From positions 1-64,000 of the forward strand of contig JAFIFZ010000023.1 of the NCBI GenBank assembly GCA_020831775.1: 64,000 nt of DNA. Direction: 5' to 3'. The stretch is from Phycisphaerales bacterium (GTDB lineage: Bacteria > Planctomycetota > Phycisphaerae > Phycisphaerales > UBA1924). This document shows, one piece after another, positions 9,670 to 17,189 of this stretch. The notes below the pieces were generated by a model, which saw only the letters and a program-made list of their open reading frames with translations, did no database searches and was not told the origin of the DNA. Both the position numbers and the translations under genes were made by a program. Every line of letters starts with the position of its first letter. Position 1 is the stretch's first letter.

Positions 9670-10692
9670 ATGAACAGACCGAGCGAGACATCCGAAACGA
9701 CCTGCAACGACTGGGCACCCCGGCGCGTCGGCGTGATCGGCGCCGGCGCGATGGGGGTCGGCCTCGCGGCGATGCTCGGGAGTGAGACCCCCGTGACGAT
9801 CGTCGCCAGAAACCCGCGTGCGGCCGAGAGCATCCGGCGCAACGGGGCGGTCGTGACGGGCGGCGTTGCCGCCTCGTCGAGGCCCCGGGTGGTCTCCAGC
9901 ATCGCCGAACTCGGTGACGCGGGCCCGCTGAGCGCGATCTTCGTCGCGACTAAGACCACCGCGATCGACGCCGTTGCTCGCGAGCTCGCGCCCGTCCTCG
10001 ATGCGCTGGGCGACGGGCCTCCATCGCCCTTTGTCGTCAGCTTCCAGAACGGGATCGAGCCCGGAAGACACCTGATCGAGCGTCTGCGCGACCCGCGCGT
10101 GCTGCGGATGGTGCTCAACTACGGCGCCCGCACCGAGCCCGACGGGCGCGTCCGCATCGTGCACCAGCACCCGCCCCACTCCATCGGCTGTCTGCGCGCC
10201 GAGTACCTGCCCGTCTGCCGCAAGCTCGCGGCCCTGCTCAGCGCCTGCGGGCTGCAGACCGAAACCACCGAAGACATCGAGCCTTTGGTCTGGCGCAAGG
10301 GGCTGATCAACGCGGCCGTCAACCCGGTCGCGGCGCTCACCGACGCGTCGGTCGGCGAGGTTCTCGACTCGCCGGCGCGTGCGATCGTCGAGAAGCTGCT
10401 CGTTGAGGGGCTCGCGGTCGCGGGCGCGGAGGGCATCGAGCTCGGGCCGGACGCGGAAGCCTCGCTCTGGAGAGCGATCGAGGCGGCCAGGGCGCACACG
10501 CCGAGCATGGTCGAAGACATCCGCCAGGGCCGCGAGAGCGAGGTCGGCCAGCTCAACCGTCAGGTGATTGAACATGCCAAGCGGGTGGGCGTGCAGACCC
10601 CGTCGCACGAGACGGTCGCCGCGTTGATCGACGCCTTCGACTGGCGCGTGTTCCAGCGGAGCTCGGGCGTCAACAACAGACGGACCGCCTGA
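9670..10692 (+). CDS. 2-dehydropantoate 2-reductase family protein (PanE/ApbA-like)
   Basis: NADPH-dependent ketopantoate reductase family, the pantothenate pathway step from ketopantoate to pantoate. The 340-residue protein opens with a Rossmann motif GAGAMGVG near residue 25, has the substrate-loop sequence SFQNGIE, and carries the catalytic-Lys region VWRKGLINAAVNPV in its middle. It begins 48 bases after ric and is followed 14 bases later by a pdxH-like gene, so the three may be cotranscribed. Family assignment is firm. The exact substrate is not, because the superfamily includes paralogues of unknown substrate and no other pantothenate gene is nearby. Confidence 0.8.
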   Translation: MNRPSETSETTCNDWAPRRVGVIGAGAMGVGLAAMLGSETPVTIVARNPRAAESIRRNGAVVTGGVAASSRPRVVSSIAELGDAGPLSAIFVATKTTAIDAVARELAPVLDALGDGPPSPFVVSFQNGIEPGRHLIERLRDPRVLRMVLNYGARTEPDGRVRIVHQHPPHSIGCLRAEYLPVCRKLAALLSACGLQTETTEDIEPLVWRKGLINAAVNPVAALTDASVGEVLDSPARAIVEKLLVEGLAVAGAEGIELGPDAEASLWRAIEAARAHTPSMVEDIRQGRESEVGQLNRQVIEHAKRVGVQTPSHETVAALIDAFDWRVFQRSSGVNNRRTA

Positions 10693-10706
10693 CCGGGAGA
10701 GCAGCG

Positions 10707-11423
10707 ATGCGCGATCCGACCGAAACCAACCACGACGAAACCGCTGCAGAAGAAAACGCCCAGGACGAAGCCGGGCCGATCATCTCGGCCCTCACCAATA
10801 TGCTCGCGTGCAACGACCTGCCCGACCCGGCGCCCGCCGACCCGATGCCGCTGCTGTTGGCGTGGTTCGAGGACGCCCGGAAGAGCGAGCGATACGAGGA
10901 TTTCAACGCGATGACGCTGGCGACCGCGACGCCGGGCGGGCTGCCCTCGGCCCGGATCGTCCTGTGCAAGGCGATCGAACTCCAGACCCCGGCGCTGGTC
11001 TTTTACACGAGCTACACCAGCCGCAAGGGCGAGGAGCTCGAATCCAACCCGCACGCCGCGGCGGTCTTCCACTGGCCCCACGCCCGCCGCCAGGCGCGGA
11101 TCGAAGGACGCGTGCGCCAGACATCCCCCCAGGAAAGCGACGCGTACTTCAAGACGCGTCCCCTGCTCTCGCGGATCGGCGCCGCGGCCAGCCGCCAGAG
11201 CGCCGCGATCGCCTCGCGCCGTGACCTGATCGCCGAGGCGGTCCGCACCGCAAGGCGCACCATGGCCGGGCGTGAGTTGGAGCGCCCGGACAACTGGGGC
11301 GGCTACCGCATCGTCCCCGACCGTGTCGAGCTCTGGTCGGCCCGCACCGGACGCCTGCACGACCGCGTGCTCTGGTCCCGCTCGCCCGAAAGCACCTGGT
11401 CGGCCCGGCGTCTGAGCGCCTGA
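10707..11423 (+). CDS. pdxH: Pyridoxamine 5'-phosphate oxidase
   Basis: FMN enzyme that oxidises pyridoxamine or pyridoxine phosphate to pyridoxal phosphate. The 238-residue sequence contains the family signatures in order: a substrate-binding NAMTLATAT-like strand, GLPSARIVLCKA, FYTSYTSRKGEELE (FMN phosphate loop), AAAVFHWP, RQARIEGRV, and the C-terminal W-R-L motif ending SAERSAR-like in relatives (here STWSARRLSA). The N-terminal 40 residues are acidic and likely disordered. A GGGAG site precedes the ATG at 10707. It faces mobA tail to tail, 101 bases away. Confidence 0.92.
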   Translation: MRDPTETNHDETAAEENAQDEAGPIISALTNMLACNDLPDPAPADPMPLLLAWFEDARKSERYEDFNAMTLATATPGGLPSARIVLCKAIELQTPALVFYTSYTSRKGEELESNPHAAAVFHWPHARRQARIEGRVRQTSPQESDAYFKTRPLLSRIGAAASRQSAAIASRRDLIAEAVRTARRTMAGRELERPDNWGGYRIVPDRVELWSARTGRLHDRVLWSRSPESTWSARRLSA

Positions 11424-11524
11424 GACCCTGCGCGAAGACAACGCACAAACGGTTGACGCCGCGGGGCGCCCACTGCAGCACCGGGTATTGCCTGCGAGCT
11501 TGCGGGCGTTGCCCGGGCGGGCGG

Positions 11525-12088
11525 CTATCGCTCAGCGTCTGGAGGCAGTTCATCGGGTCGGTTCGCCTGCGTGATTGCGCGGATGTCGTCGCAGGGAACG
11601 GGCCGCGTGTCGGCGGCGTCGAGCAGCCCTTGCATCGAGCGGTGTCCCGCGAAGCGGAGCATGCGGGTGTGGTACAGGCCGGGGAAAGGTTGCCACCTGT
11701 CGGTTCGGTAGACCACCGCGTCTGCATCTTCTTGCCCGGTTCGGGCTTGCTCGAGCTGTTGGATCGGCTCGGGCGAGGGGTGGATCAGGTCGCAGCTGCA
11801 CAGGATGATCCATCCGTCGGCGCGATGCATGAGGGCGGTCTGGAGGCCGCCGACGGGGCCGAGGTCCGGCTCGATGTCGGCGATGGTGTTGAGGCCGAGG
11901 TCGGCATACTGGTCGGCTTCACGAGCGACGGCGACGACTTGGTGGCCGCGCGATTCGAGCATGTCTGCGATGCGCCGGATCAGGGGGCGGCCTTCGATCA
12001 TCGCGCGCGCCTTGTCGCTGCCAAAGCGGGTGCTGCGCCCGCCGGCGAGGATGTAGGCGGTGTCTCTCGCGGGAAGGACAGGGGTCAT
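11525..12088 (-). CDS. mobA: Molybdenum cofactor guanylyltransferase MobA
   Basis: Attaches GMP to molybdopterin to form the guanine dinucleotide cofactor needed by NapA-type enzymes. The 187-residue protein has the nucleotidyltransferase signature ILAGGRSTRFGSDKA near residue 13, the DLGPVGGL loop and the metal-binding CDL (SCDLIHP). Its start ATG at 12088 overlaps the tauE stop in an ATGA, the usual sign of translational coupling. It is the last gene of the long minus-strand operon. A bis-MGD cofactor is exactly what the divergent napA needs. Confidence 0.93.
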   Translation of the reverse strand: MTPVLPARDTAYILAGGRSTRFGSDKARAMIEGRPLIRRIADMLESRGHQVVAVAREADQYADLGLNTIADIEPDLGPVGGLQTALMHRADGWIILCSCDLIHPSPEPIQQLEQARTGQEDADAVVYRTDRWQPFPGLYHTRMLRFAGHRSMQGLLDAADTRPVPCDDIRAITQANRPDELPPDAER

Positions 12089-12825
12089 GCGAGCACCAGC
12101 TTCAGGGCCGCGATCACGAGCACGACGCTGAGGGCTCGCCGCAGCAGTTGCGTGTCGAACCGCCTCGACCCGAGCTCTGCGCCAATGAAGCCCCCCACCG
12201 CGACGCACGCGGCAAAGAGCCCGAGCTCCCCCGCGTGCACCGGCAGCGTGCCGAGCTGGAGGCCAAGCCCGAAAAGCCCCGCGATCGAGGAGAGGAGGAC
12301 GAACGCCGCGGCGACGCCCGCCGCCTGCTTCGCCGTCGCCCAGCGAAAGAGGATGAGCAGCGGGCTGAGAAAGATCCCGCCCCCGACACCGATCAGCCCG
12401 GAAACCAACCCGATCACCGCGCCGATGGCGAGGGCGACGGGGAGGGCCGGGGGTTTGCGGGGGCTTTCGCCCGTGTCTTTGGGCTTGATCGCAAGGCGCC
12501 ACGCCGCAAAGAGCAGGACCGCCGCGATCGCGACGCGGTAGAGCTGTTCGTCGAGCGACCAGTACCGCCCGGCGATGAAGGCGCAGGGCACGGCGGAGGC
12601 CGCGAATGGAACCAAGAGATCGTGGCGCAGCCCCGAGCGCCTTGCAAATCTCGCCAGCGCGATCGAGGCAACGACGATGTTCAGGCTCAGAGCCGTAGCG
12701 CGGACGGTTTCGGGCGGGTGGCCCGTGATCGCGAGCACGGCGAGGTACCCCGAGGCGCCGCCGTGCCCGACCGAAGCGTAGAGCAACGCGACGAGCGCCA
12801 GCGCGATCGCGGTGAGGGCGAACAC
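12085..12825 (-). CDS. TauE/SafE-family membrane transporter
   Basis: A 246-residue hydrophobic protein with about eight membrane segments and two related halves, each with a glycine-rich motif (ASVGHGGASGYLAVL near residue 17 and GLIGVGGGIFLSPLL near residue 143), the hallmark of the sulfite/anion exporter family. It sits 3 bases after mog and overlaps mobA by 4, so it is coupled to cofactor synthesis. The substrate is unknown. Relatives move sulfite or organosulfonates; an anion such as nitrite, sulfite or molybdate would suit the operon, but that is speculation. Confidence 0.82.
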   Translation of the reverse strand: MFALTAIALALVALLYASVGHGGASGYLAVLAITGHPPETVRATALSLNIVVASIALARFARRSGLRHDLLVPFAASAVPCAFIAGRYWSLDEQLYRVAIAAVLLFAAWRLAIKPKDTGESPRKPPALPVALAIGAVIGLVSGLIGVGGGIFLSPLLILFRWATAKQAAGVAAAFVLLSSIAGLFGLGLQLGTLPVHAGELGLFAACVAVGGFIGAELGSRRFDTQLLRRALSVVLVIAALKLVLA

Positions 12826-12828
12826 GGG

Positions 12829-13392
12829 CTACTCCTCCGCTTGCGTGTCGGCGTGGCGGACGACCTTGCCCGTGCGGCTTTGGGCGTCGGGACGCCCGTC
12901 GTCCTGCACCTCGCCCCGGAGGGTCTCGATGGCGTGGGGGAGGATGTCCAGGAGGGCTTCGAGGGATTCGACGGCGCCGCGCGTCGAGCCGGGGAGGTTG
13001 ATGACGAGCGTGCGCCCGATCGTGCCCGCCTCGCCCCGGGAGAGATACGCGCGCGGGGTTTTGTCGTAGCAGCGCCGGCGGATGAGCTCGGTGAGGCCGC
13101 TATGACGGCGCTCGATGACGCCGAGCGTCGCCTCGGGCGTGACATCGCGCGGGGCAAGGCCCGTGCCGCCGGTGGTCAGGACGAGGTCGGGCGCGGGGTC
13201 GGCTGCGGCGAAGGCGCGGAGGTTCGCTGCGATCTGTTCGACCTCGTCGGGCACGCAAGCGAGAGGGAGCGTGCGCGCGCCGAGCTTCTCGCGGGCGAGA
13301 TCGATCAGGGCGGGGCCGGAGGTGTCGACCGTTTCGCCCCGCGAGCAGCGGTCGCTGACGGTCAGCACGCCGACGAGGGGCGGGGCGCTCAC
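12829..13392 (-). CDS. mog: Molybdopterin adenylyltransferase (MogA/MoaB family)
   Basis: Activates molybdopterin by adenylylation before MoeA inserts molybdate. The 187 residues contain the family motifs VSDRCSRGETVDTSGPAL (near 12), TTGGTGLAPRDVTPEAT (near 73) and LPGSTRGAVESLEALLDILPHA. The start overlaps the moaC stop by 4 bases. The acidic C-terminal tail after residue 165 is longer than in E. coli MoaB. MogA and MoaB are hard to tell apart by eye, so the call is at family level. Confidence 0.9.
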   Translation of the reverse strand: MSAPPLVGVLTVSDRCSRGETVDTSGPALIDLAREKLGARTLPLACVPDEVEQIAANLRAFAAADPAPDLVLTTGGTGLAPRDVTPEATLGVIERRHSGLTELIRRRCYDKTPRAYLSRGEAGTIGRTLVINLPGSTRGAVESLEALLDILPHAIETLRGEVQDDGRPDAQSRTGKVVRHADTQAEE

Positions 13393-13871
13393 GCCGAGTC
13401 CTCTGCGCGGTAGGTCCCGCTCTTGCCCCCGGTCTTCTCGATGAGGCGGACGCCCTCGATCACCATCGCCTTGTCGACCGCCTTGCCCATGTCGATCACG
13501 GTGAGGGCTGCGCCGACGACCGCCGCGAACGCCTCCATTTCGACGCCCGTCTTCCAGGTCGTCGATGCGGCGGCACGGATCGCCACGCGCCCGCGCTCAA
13601 TCTTCAGATCGACCTCGACCGAATCGAGCGGGAGCTGGTGGCAAAGGGGAATGAGTTGGTCGGTGCGTTTGGCGGCCTGGATGCCGGCGATGCGGGCGAT
13701 CTGGAAGACGCTGCCCTTTTCGAGGTCGTCGCGTTCGATGCGTTCGAGCAGTTCCGGGCTGCAGCGGACGAAGCCCTCGGCGACGGCGCGACGCCGTGTC
13801 ATCGGCTTGCCCCCGATGTCGACCATGCGGGCGTCGCCCTGTTCGTCGAGGTGTGTCAGCGGGTCGGTCAC
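13389..13871 (-). CDS. moaC: Cyclic pyranopterin monophosphate synthase MoaC
   Basis: Converts the product of MoaA to cyclic pyranopterin monophosphate, an early step of molybdenum cofactor synthesis. The 160-residue protein shows the full set of motifs: MVDIGGKPMTRRRAVAEG, ARIAGIQAAKRTDQLIPLCHQL (active-site Lys and His), and TGVEMEAFAAVVGAALTVIDMGKAVDK. The length equals E. coli MoaC. It starts 14 bases after moeA and overlaps mog. Confidence 0.96.
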   Translation of the reverse strand: MTDPLTHLDEQGDARMVDIGGKPMTRRRAVAEGFVRCSPELLERIERDDLEKGSVFQIARIAGIQAAKRTDQLIPLCHQLPLDSVEVDLKIERGRVAIRAAASTTWKTGVEMEAFAAVVGAALTVIDMGKAVDKAMVIEGVRLIEKTGGKSGTYRAEDSA

Positions 13872-13885
13872 GCGGGCGTTCTCGC

Positions 13886-15106
13886 TCAGAGGGCGTTGGG
13901 GAACGGGAAGTAGGGTCGAAGACCGGACGCGGGCTCGCCGGGCGGGACTTCGACGAAGCCGTCGGCGGAAGCCGCGGCGACCCAGTCGCCCGAGCCCTTG
14001 CTCGGCGCGAGCGTCGCCTCGCCCCGCTCATCGAGCCTGACCAAAGGGTACCACCAGAGCTTCGGCGGGGCGGGCTTCTCGGCGCTGACGCGGACGAGCG
14101 TCGGGCGGGGCGGATGAACGAGCCCGGCGCGCGCGCGGAGTGCTGGCAGGGCGAGAAGCCGCGCGGTGGTCACGACCGAGACGGGGTTGCCCGGCAGGCC
14201 GAGCACGGGCTTGGCGTCGGGCGTGATCGCGCCGAGCGCCGGCTTGCCCGGACGCAGCGCAAGCTTGTGGAAGAGGATCTCCAACCCGAGCTCGCGCAGC
14301 ACGCGCGGCACATGGTCGTGGTCGCCCGTAGAAACGCCCCCGGTGATGAGCAGCGCGTCGCAGCGATCGATGAGGTGCTGGGCGGACGCCGCCAGCCGGT
14401 CTGGGTCGTCGTGCGCGCGCTCCAGCTCTATCTCGCCGACCCATTCGAAGGGGGCGAGCGAGGCGAGCAGGGCCGGGCCGTTGCTGTCGCGGAGCTGCCA
14501 GTCTTCGGGCGAGGCCTCGACGGGCAGCACCTCGTCGCCCGTGACCAAGACGCCGACGCAGAGCGAGCGGTGGACACTGAGTTGAGAGCGGCCGCAGGAA
14601 GCGATTGCCGCCATCACGCCCGGCGAGACGGTTCTGCCGGGTTCGGCAACAGTCTCGCCTTGGCCTGCGTTCTCGCCCTTGCGCCGGATGTGCATGCCCT
14701 CGAAGATCTCTGCGTCTATGGGGATGAGGATCGATCTGTCGCTCTCTTCGACGCGTTCGCGCTGCACGACGGCGGTCGCGCCGGAGGGGACTGGCGCGCC
14801 GGTGAAAATGCGCACGACCGAGCCGTCGGCGGGCATCGGGGGCGGGGGGCGGCCGGGCAGGGCCTCGTCGCTGACGGCAAGGCGGACGCCCCGGGGCTCC
14901 TTGAGCGTGAGGGCGTAGCCGTCCATCGCGCTGACATCGCAGGCCGGGCTCGGCCGATCGAGCGTGATCTTTTCTGCAAGGACGCGTCCGGGGGCGTCGG
15001 CCCACGCGATGCGCTCGGAGCCGACGGGGGCGACGCGCCGGGCGAGCAGGCGTGCCGCCTCGGCGGGGGAGAGCGGCGCCGAACCGGGCGTTGCGTGAGC
15101 GCTCAC
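13886..15106 (-). CDS. moeA: Molybdopterin molybdenumtransferase MoeA
   Basis: Inserts molybdate into adenylylated molybdopterin. The product is 406 residues (E. coli MoeA 411) when started at the GTG at 15106, which overlaps the moaE stop as GTGA; an in-frame ATG further upstream would run through moaE and is rejected. Visible motifs are CDVSAMDGYAL (near residue 55), FTGAPVPSGATAVV, the molybdopterin-binding TTGGVSTGDHDHVP-type loop (here ITGGVSTGDHDHVP) and LGLPGNPVSV. All expected domains are present. Confidence 0.94.
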   Translation of the reverse strand: MSAHATPGSAPLSPAEAARLLARRVAPVGSERIAWADAPGRVLAEKITLDRPSPACDVSAMDGYALTLKEPRGVRLAVSDEALPGRPPPPMPADGSVVRIFTGAPVPSGATAVVQRERVEESDRSILIPIDAEIFEGMHIRRKGENAGQGETVAEPGRTVSPGVMAAIASCGRSQLSVHRSLCVGVLVTGDEVLPVEASPEDWQLRDSNGPALLASLAPFEWVGEIELERAHDDPDRLAASAQHLIDRCDALLITGGVSTGDHDHVPRVLRELGLEILFHKLALRPGKPALGAITPDAKPVLGLPGNPVSVVTTARLLALPALRARAGLVHPPRPTLVRVSAEKPAPPKLWWYPLVRLDERGEATLAPSKGSGDWVAAASADGFVEVPPGEPASGLRPYFPFPNAL

Positions 15107-15516
15107 CGGCTTTGCTCCTGCGCGTCCTTGAAGACCGGGCGCTTCCAGATCGGGACATCGCGCTTCATGGTATCGATGAACCAGGCCATGCCCTCCAGCG
15201 CCGGGGCGCGGTGCGCCGAGGCGACGACGAGCCGGAACGAGCATTCGCCGACCGGAACAACGCCGACGCTGTGGCGCACGAAGACGCCGGCGAGGCCGAA
15301 GCGATCGGCCGCGGCACGCGCGAGCGATTCGAGCTGGTTCTCCGCCATGGGCCTGTACGCCTCGTACTCGATGGCGGCGATCTCGCGCCCCTCCTCGGTC
15401 GGGCGGATGACGCCTTCGAACGCGACGATCGCGCCGGCGCCGGGGGCGCGCACAGCGTCCTCGGGCCCGAGCGGCCCTTCGCTGAGCACGACCTCGATGG
15501 CCGGGGCGGTCTTCAT
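15103..15516 (-). CDS. moaE: Molybdopterin synthase catalytic subunit MoaE
   Basis: Large subunit of molybdopterin synthase, transferring sulfur from the MoaD thiocarboxylate to precursor Z. The 137-residue protein has GAIVAFEGVIR, the YEAYRPMAE strand, VRHSVGVVPVGE, and near its end the active-site lysines in MKRDVPIWKRPVF. It overlaps moaD upstream (ATGA) and moeA downstream (GTGA), fixing both neighbours' starts. Confidence 0.95.
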   Translation of the reverse strand: MKTAPAIEVVLSEGPLGPEDAVRAPGAGAIVAFEGVIRPTEEGREIAAIEYEAYRPMAENQLESLARAAADRFGLAGVFVRHSVGVVPVGECSFRLVVASAHRAPALEGMAWFIDTMKRDVPIWKRPVFKDAQEQSR

Positions 15517-15758
15517 CCGCCCCCCACCATCCCGACCAGCGCGAGCTCGTCGCCCTCGCGCACCTCGTGCGAGGGCGGGACGAAGCGGTTGTTGACCGCG
15601 AGCCTGGTCGATGGCATCAGGGGCGAAAGGGCCGGATAGCGCGACTCGATCGTTTCGAGCACGAGCGAGACGGTCGGCTCGGGCGGGAGGTCGACAGAGA
15701 GCTCGCGCTCGCCCTGGGCGTCGGCGTAAGGGCCGAAGAGTCGGACGGTGAGCGTCAC
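15513..15758 (-). CDS. moaD: Molybdopterin synthase sulfur carrier subunit MoaD
   Basis: Small ubiquitin-fold sulfur carrier of 81 residues that begins at the GTG at 15758, overlapping the previous stop as GTGA. It has the MoaD-type first strand (LTVRLFGPYADAQG), LAVNNRFV, GDELALV, and a C-terminus ending in Gly-Gly (GMVGGG), where the thiocarboxylate forms. It is followed by its partner moaE with a 4-base overlap. The longer frame from 16001 is out of phase with the upstream gene and rejected. Confidence 0.92.
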   Translation of the reverse strand: MTLTVRLFGPYADAQGERELSVDLPPEPTVSLVLETIESRYPALSPLMPSTRLAVNNRFVPPSHEVREGDELALVGMVGGG

Positions 15759-16144
15759 CGCTGGTGGCCTCCGGCGTCGACGTTGGGGGACTTGCCCTCG
15801 CCGGCGTCTCTCTCGAACTGCTCGTGGGCCCAGCTCCACGCCGCGACGGTGCGGGGGAAGCCGACGGTGTTCATGCCGAGCAGGATCGCCTGCTCGACCT
15901 CCTCGTGTGTGGCGCCGGCTTCCAGGGCTCTGCGCACATGGGATCGGAGCGCCGATTCCAGGCCCGCGCCGAGGCTGATGCCGATCTTGACCAGCGCGCA
16001 CTGGCGTGCGTCGAGGGGGCCGAGCGACTCGACCTCGCGCCCGACGCGCTGGTGCGCCTCGCCGAGGACGGGGTAGCGGGCGACGAACTTCTGGAAGGTC
16101 TTGGGGGGCTGGCTGGGGCGGGCGGGAGGTTCAGGACCGGACAT
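15755..16144 (-). CDS. Carboxymuconolactone decarboxylase/AhpD-like small protein in the moa operon
   Basis: A 129-residue helical protein with the CMD-family core (ESLGPLDARQCALVKIGISL, then SHVRRALEAGATHEEVEQAILLGM). The single visible Cys (near residue 50) stands where relatives have no active pair; the CxxC of AhpD is missing, so peroxidase activity is unlikely. It lies 4 bases after moaA and overlaps moaD by 4, so it is made with the cofactor enzymes. Its function in this setting is unknown. The family call is good. Confidence 0.82.
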   Translation of the reverse strand: MSGPEPPARPSQPPKTFQKFVARYPVLGEAHQRVGREVESLGPLDARQCALVKIGISLGAGLESALRSHVRRALEAGATHEEVEQAILLGMNTVGFPRTVAAWSWAHEQFERDAGEGKSPNVDAGGHQR

Positions 16145-16148
16145 CTCA

Positions 16149-17189
16149 TCAGCCTCCGATGTGGGTCATCACGGCGTGCCCGTCGTGGGGGTGTTCGTCG
16201 CGCTTCTGGCCCAGGCCCTCGGCGAGGATCGTGTCGAAGAGCGCCGGATCGAAACGCGGGCGCAGGGCGGGCAGGATCGTGCCCGAGGGCTTGTCCATGA
16301 GGCAAGGATAGAGCGTCCCGTCGGAGGCGAGCCGCACGCGGTTGCACGCGGCGCAGAAGTTGCAGCTCATCGGCGTGATGAAGCCGACGACGCCCGCCGA
16401 GCCGTCGTCGAGTTCGACGCGGAAGCGTCGCGCCGCGTCGTGCCCCTGCTCAACGGGCGTCCATCGCTTCACGATCGGATCGAGGTTGGCCCGCATCTGC
16501 GCCTCGGGCACAAACCGCTCGGCCCACTTCGACGCGAGCGGGCCCATCGGCATCAACTCGATGAACCGCATCTCGATCCCGCGGGCGGAAGCGAAGCGGA
16601 CGAGCGAGGGCATGTCCCGCTCGTTGCGGCCACGGATCACGACCGAGTTCAGACGGATCGGCCAGAGCCCGACACGCTCCGCCTCGTCGAGCCCCTCGAG
16701 CACGCGCTCCAATCCGTCGACGCCCGTGAGCTCGGCGAAGCGTTCACGATCGAGCGTGTCGATGCTGATGTTGACGCGCTGCAGGCCGGCGTCGGCGTAC
16801 TCGCGGGCGCGATGGGGAAGGGTCAGGCCGTTGGTGGTCATCGCAAGATCGCCGATGCCCGGCACGGCGGCGATGCGACCGATGATCTCTGTGAGGTCTT
16901 TGCGGCTGGTCGGGTCGCCCCCGGTCAGGCGGACCTTGTGCAAGCCGTGGCGGAGGGCCAGGTGCTCGACCAGCGAGCCGATCTCGCCGACGGTCAGCTG
17001 CGGCTCGCCCCGGGTGTCTGTGATGCGCTCGGGGCGGCAATACGTGCAGCGCATCGCGCACGCCTTGGTGATCGAGAGACGGAGGTAGCCGACCTTGCGT
17101 CCGGCCCGGTCGATGAAGGGGCCGTCGACGCGACGCGTCTTGCTCGGCGCTCGCTGGAGACGGGCTGGATCGAGGACGGGGAGCCTCAT
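16149..17189 (-). CDS. moaA: GTP 3',8-cyclase MoaA
   Basis: Radical SAM enzyme that starts molybdenum cofactor synthesis from GTP. The 346-residue product has the N-terminal SAM cluster cysteines C44, C48 and C51 (CAMRCTYC), the LTGGDPTSRKDL loop, the C-terminal second cluster region (CNFCAACNRVRLASDG, then YPCLMD) and the terminal Gly-Gly (THIGG) required for activity. Usually the motif reads LTGGEP; the Asp here is a conservative change. The start overlaps the nrfD stop by 4 bases, so cofactor synthesis is coupled to the quinol dehydrogenase genes. Confidence 0.95.
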   Translation of the reverse strand: MRLPVLDPARLQRAPSKTRRVDGPFIDRAGRKVGYLRLSITKACAMRCTYCRPERITDTRGEPQLTVGEIGSLVEHLALRHGLHKVRLTGGDPTSRKDLTEIIGRIAAVPGIGDLAMTTNGLTLPHRAREYADAGLQRVNISIDTLDRERFAELTGVDGLERVLEGLDEAERVGLWPIRLNSVVIRGRNERDMPSLVRFASARGIEMRFIELMPMGPLASKWAERFVPEAQMRANLDPIVKRWTPVEQGHDAARRFRVELDDGSAGVVGFITPMSCNFCAACNRVRLASDGTLYPCLMDKPSGTILPALRPRFDPALFDTILAEGLGQKRDEHPHDGHAVMTHIGG

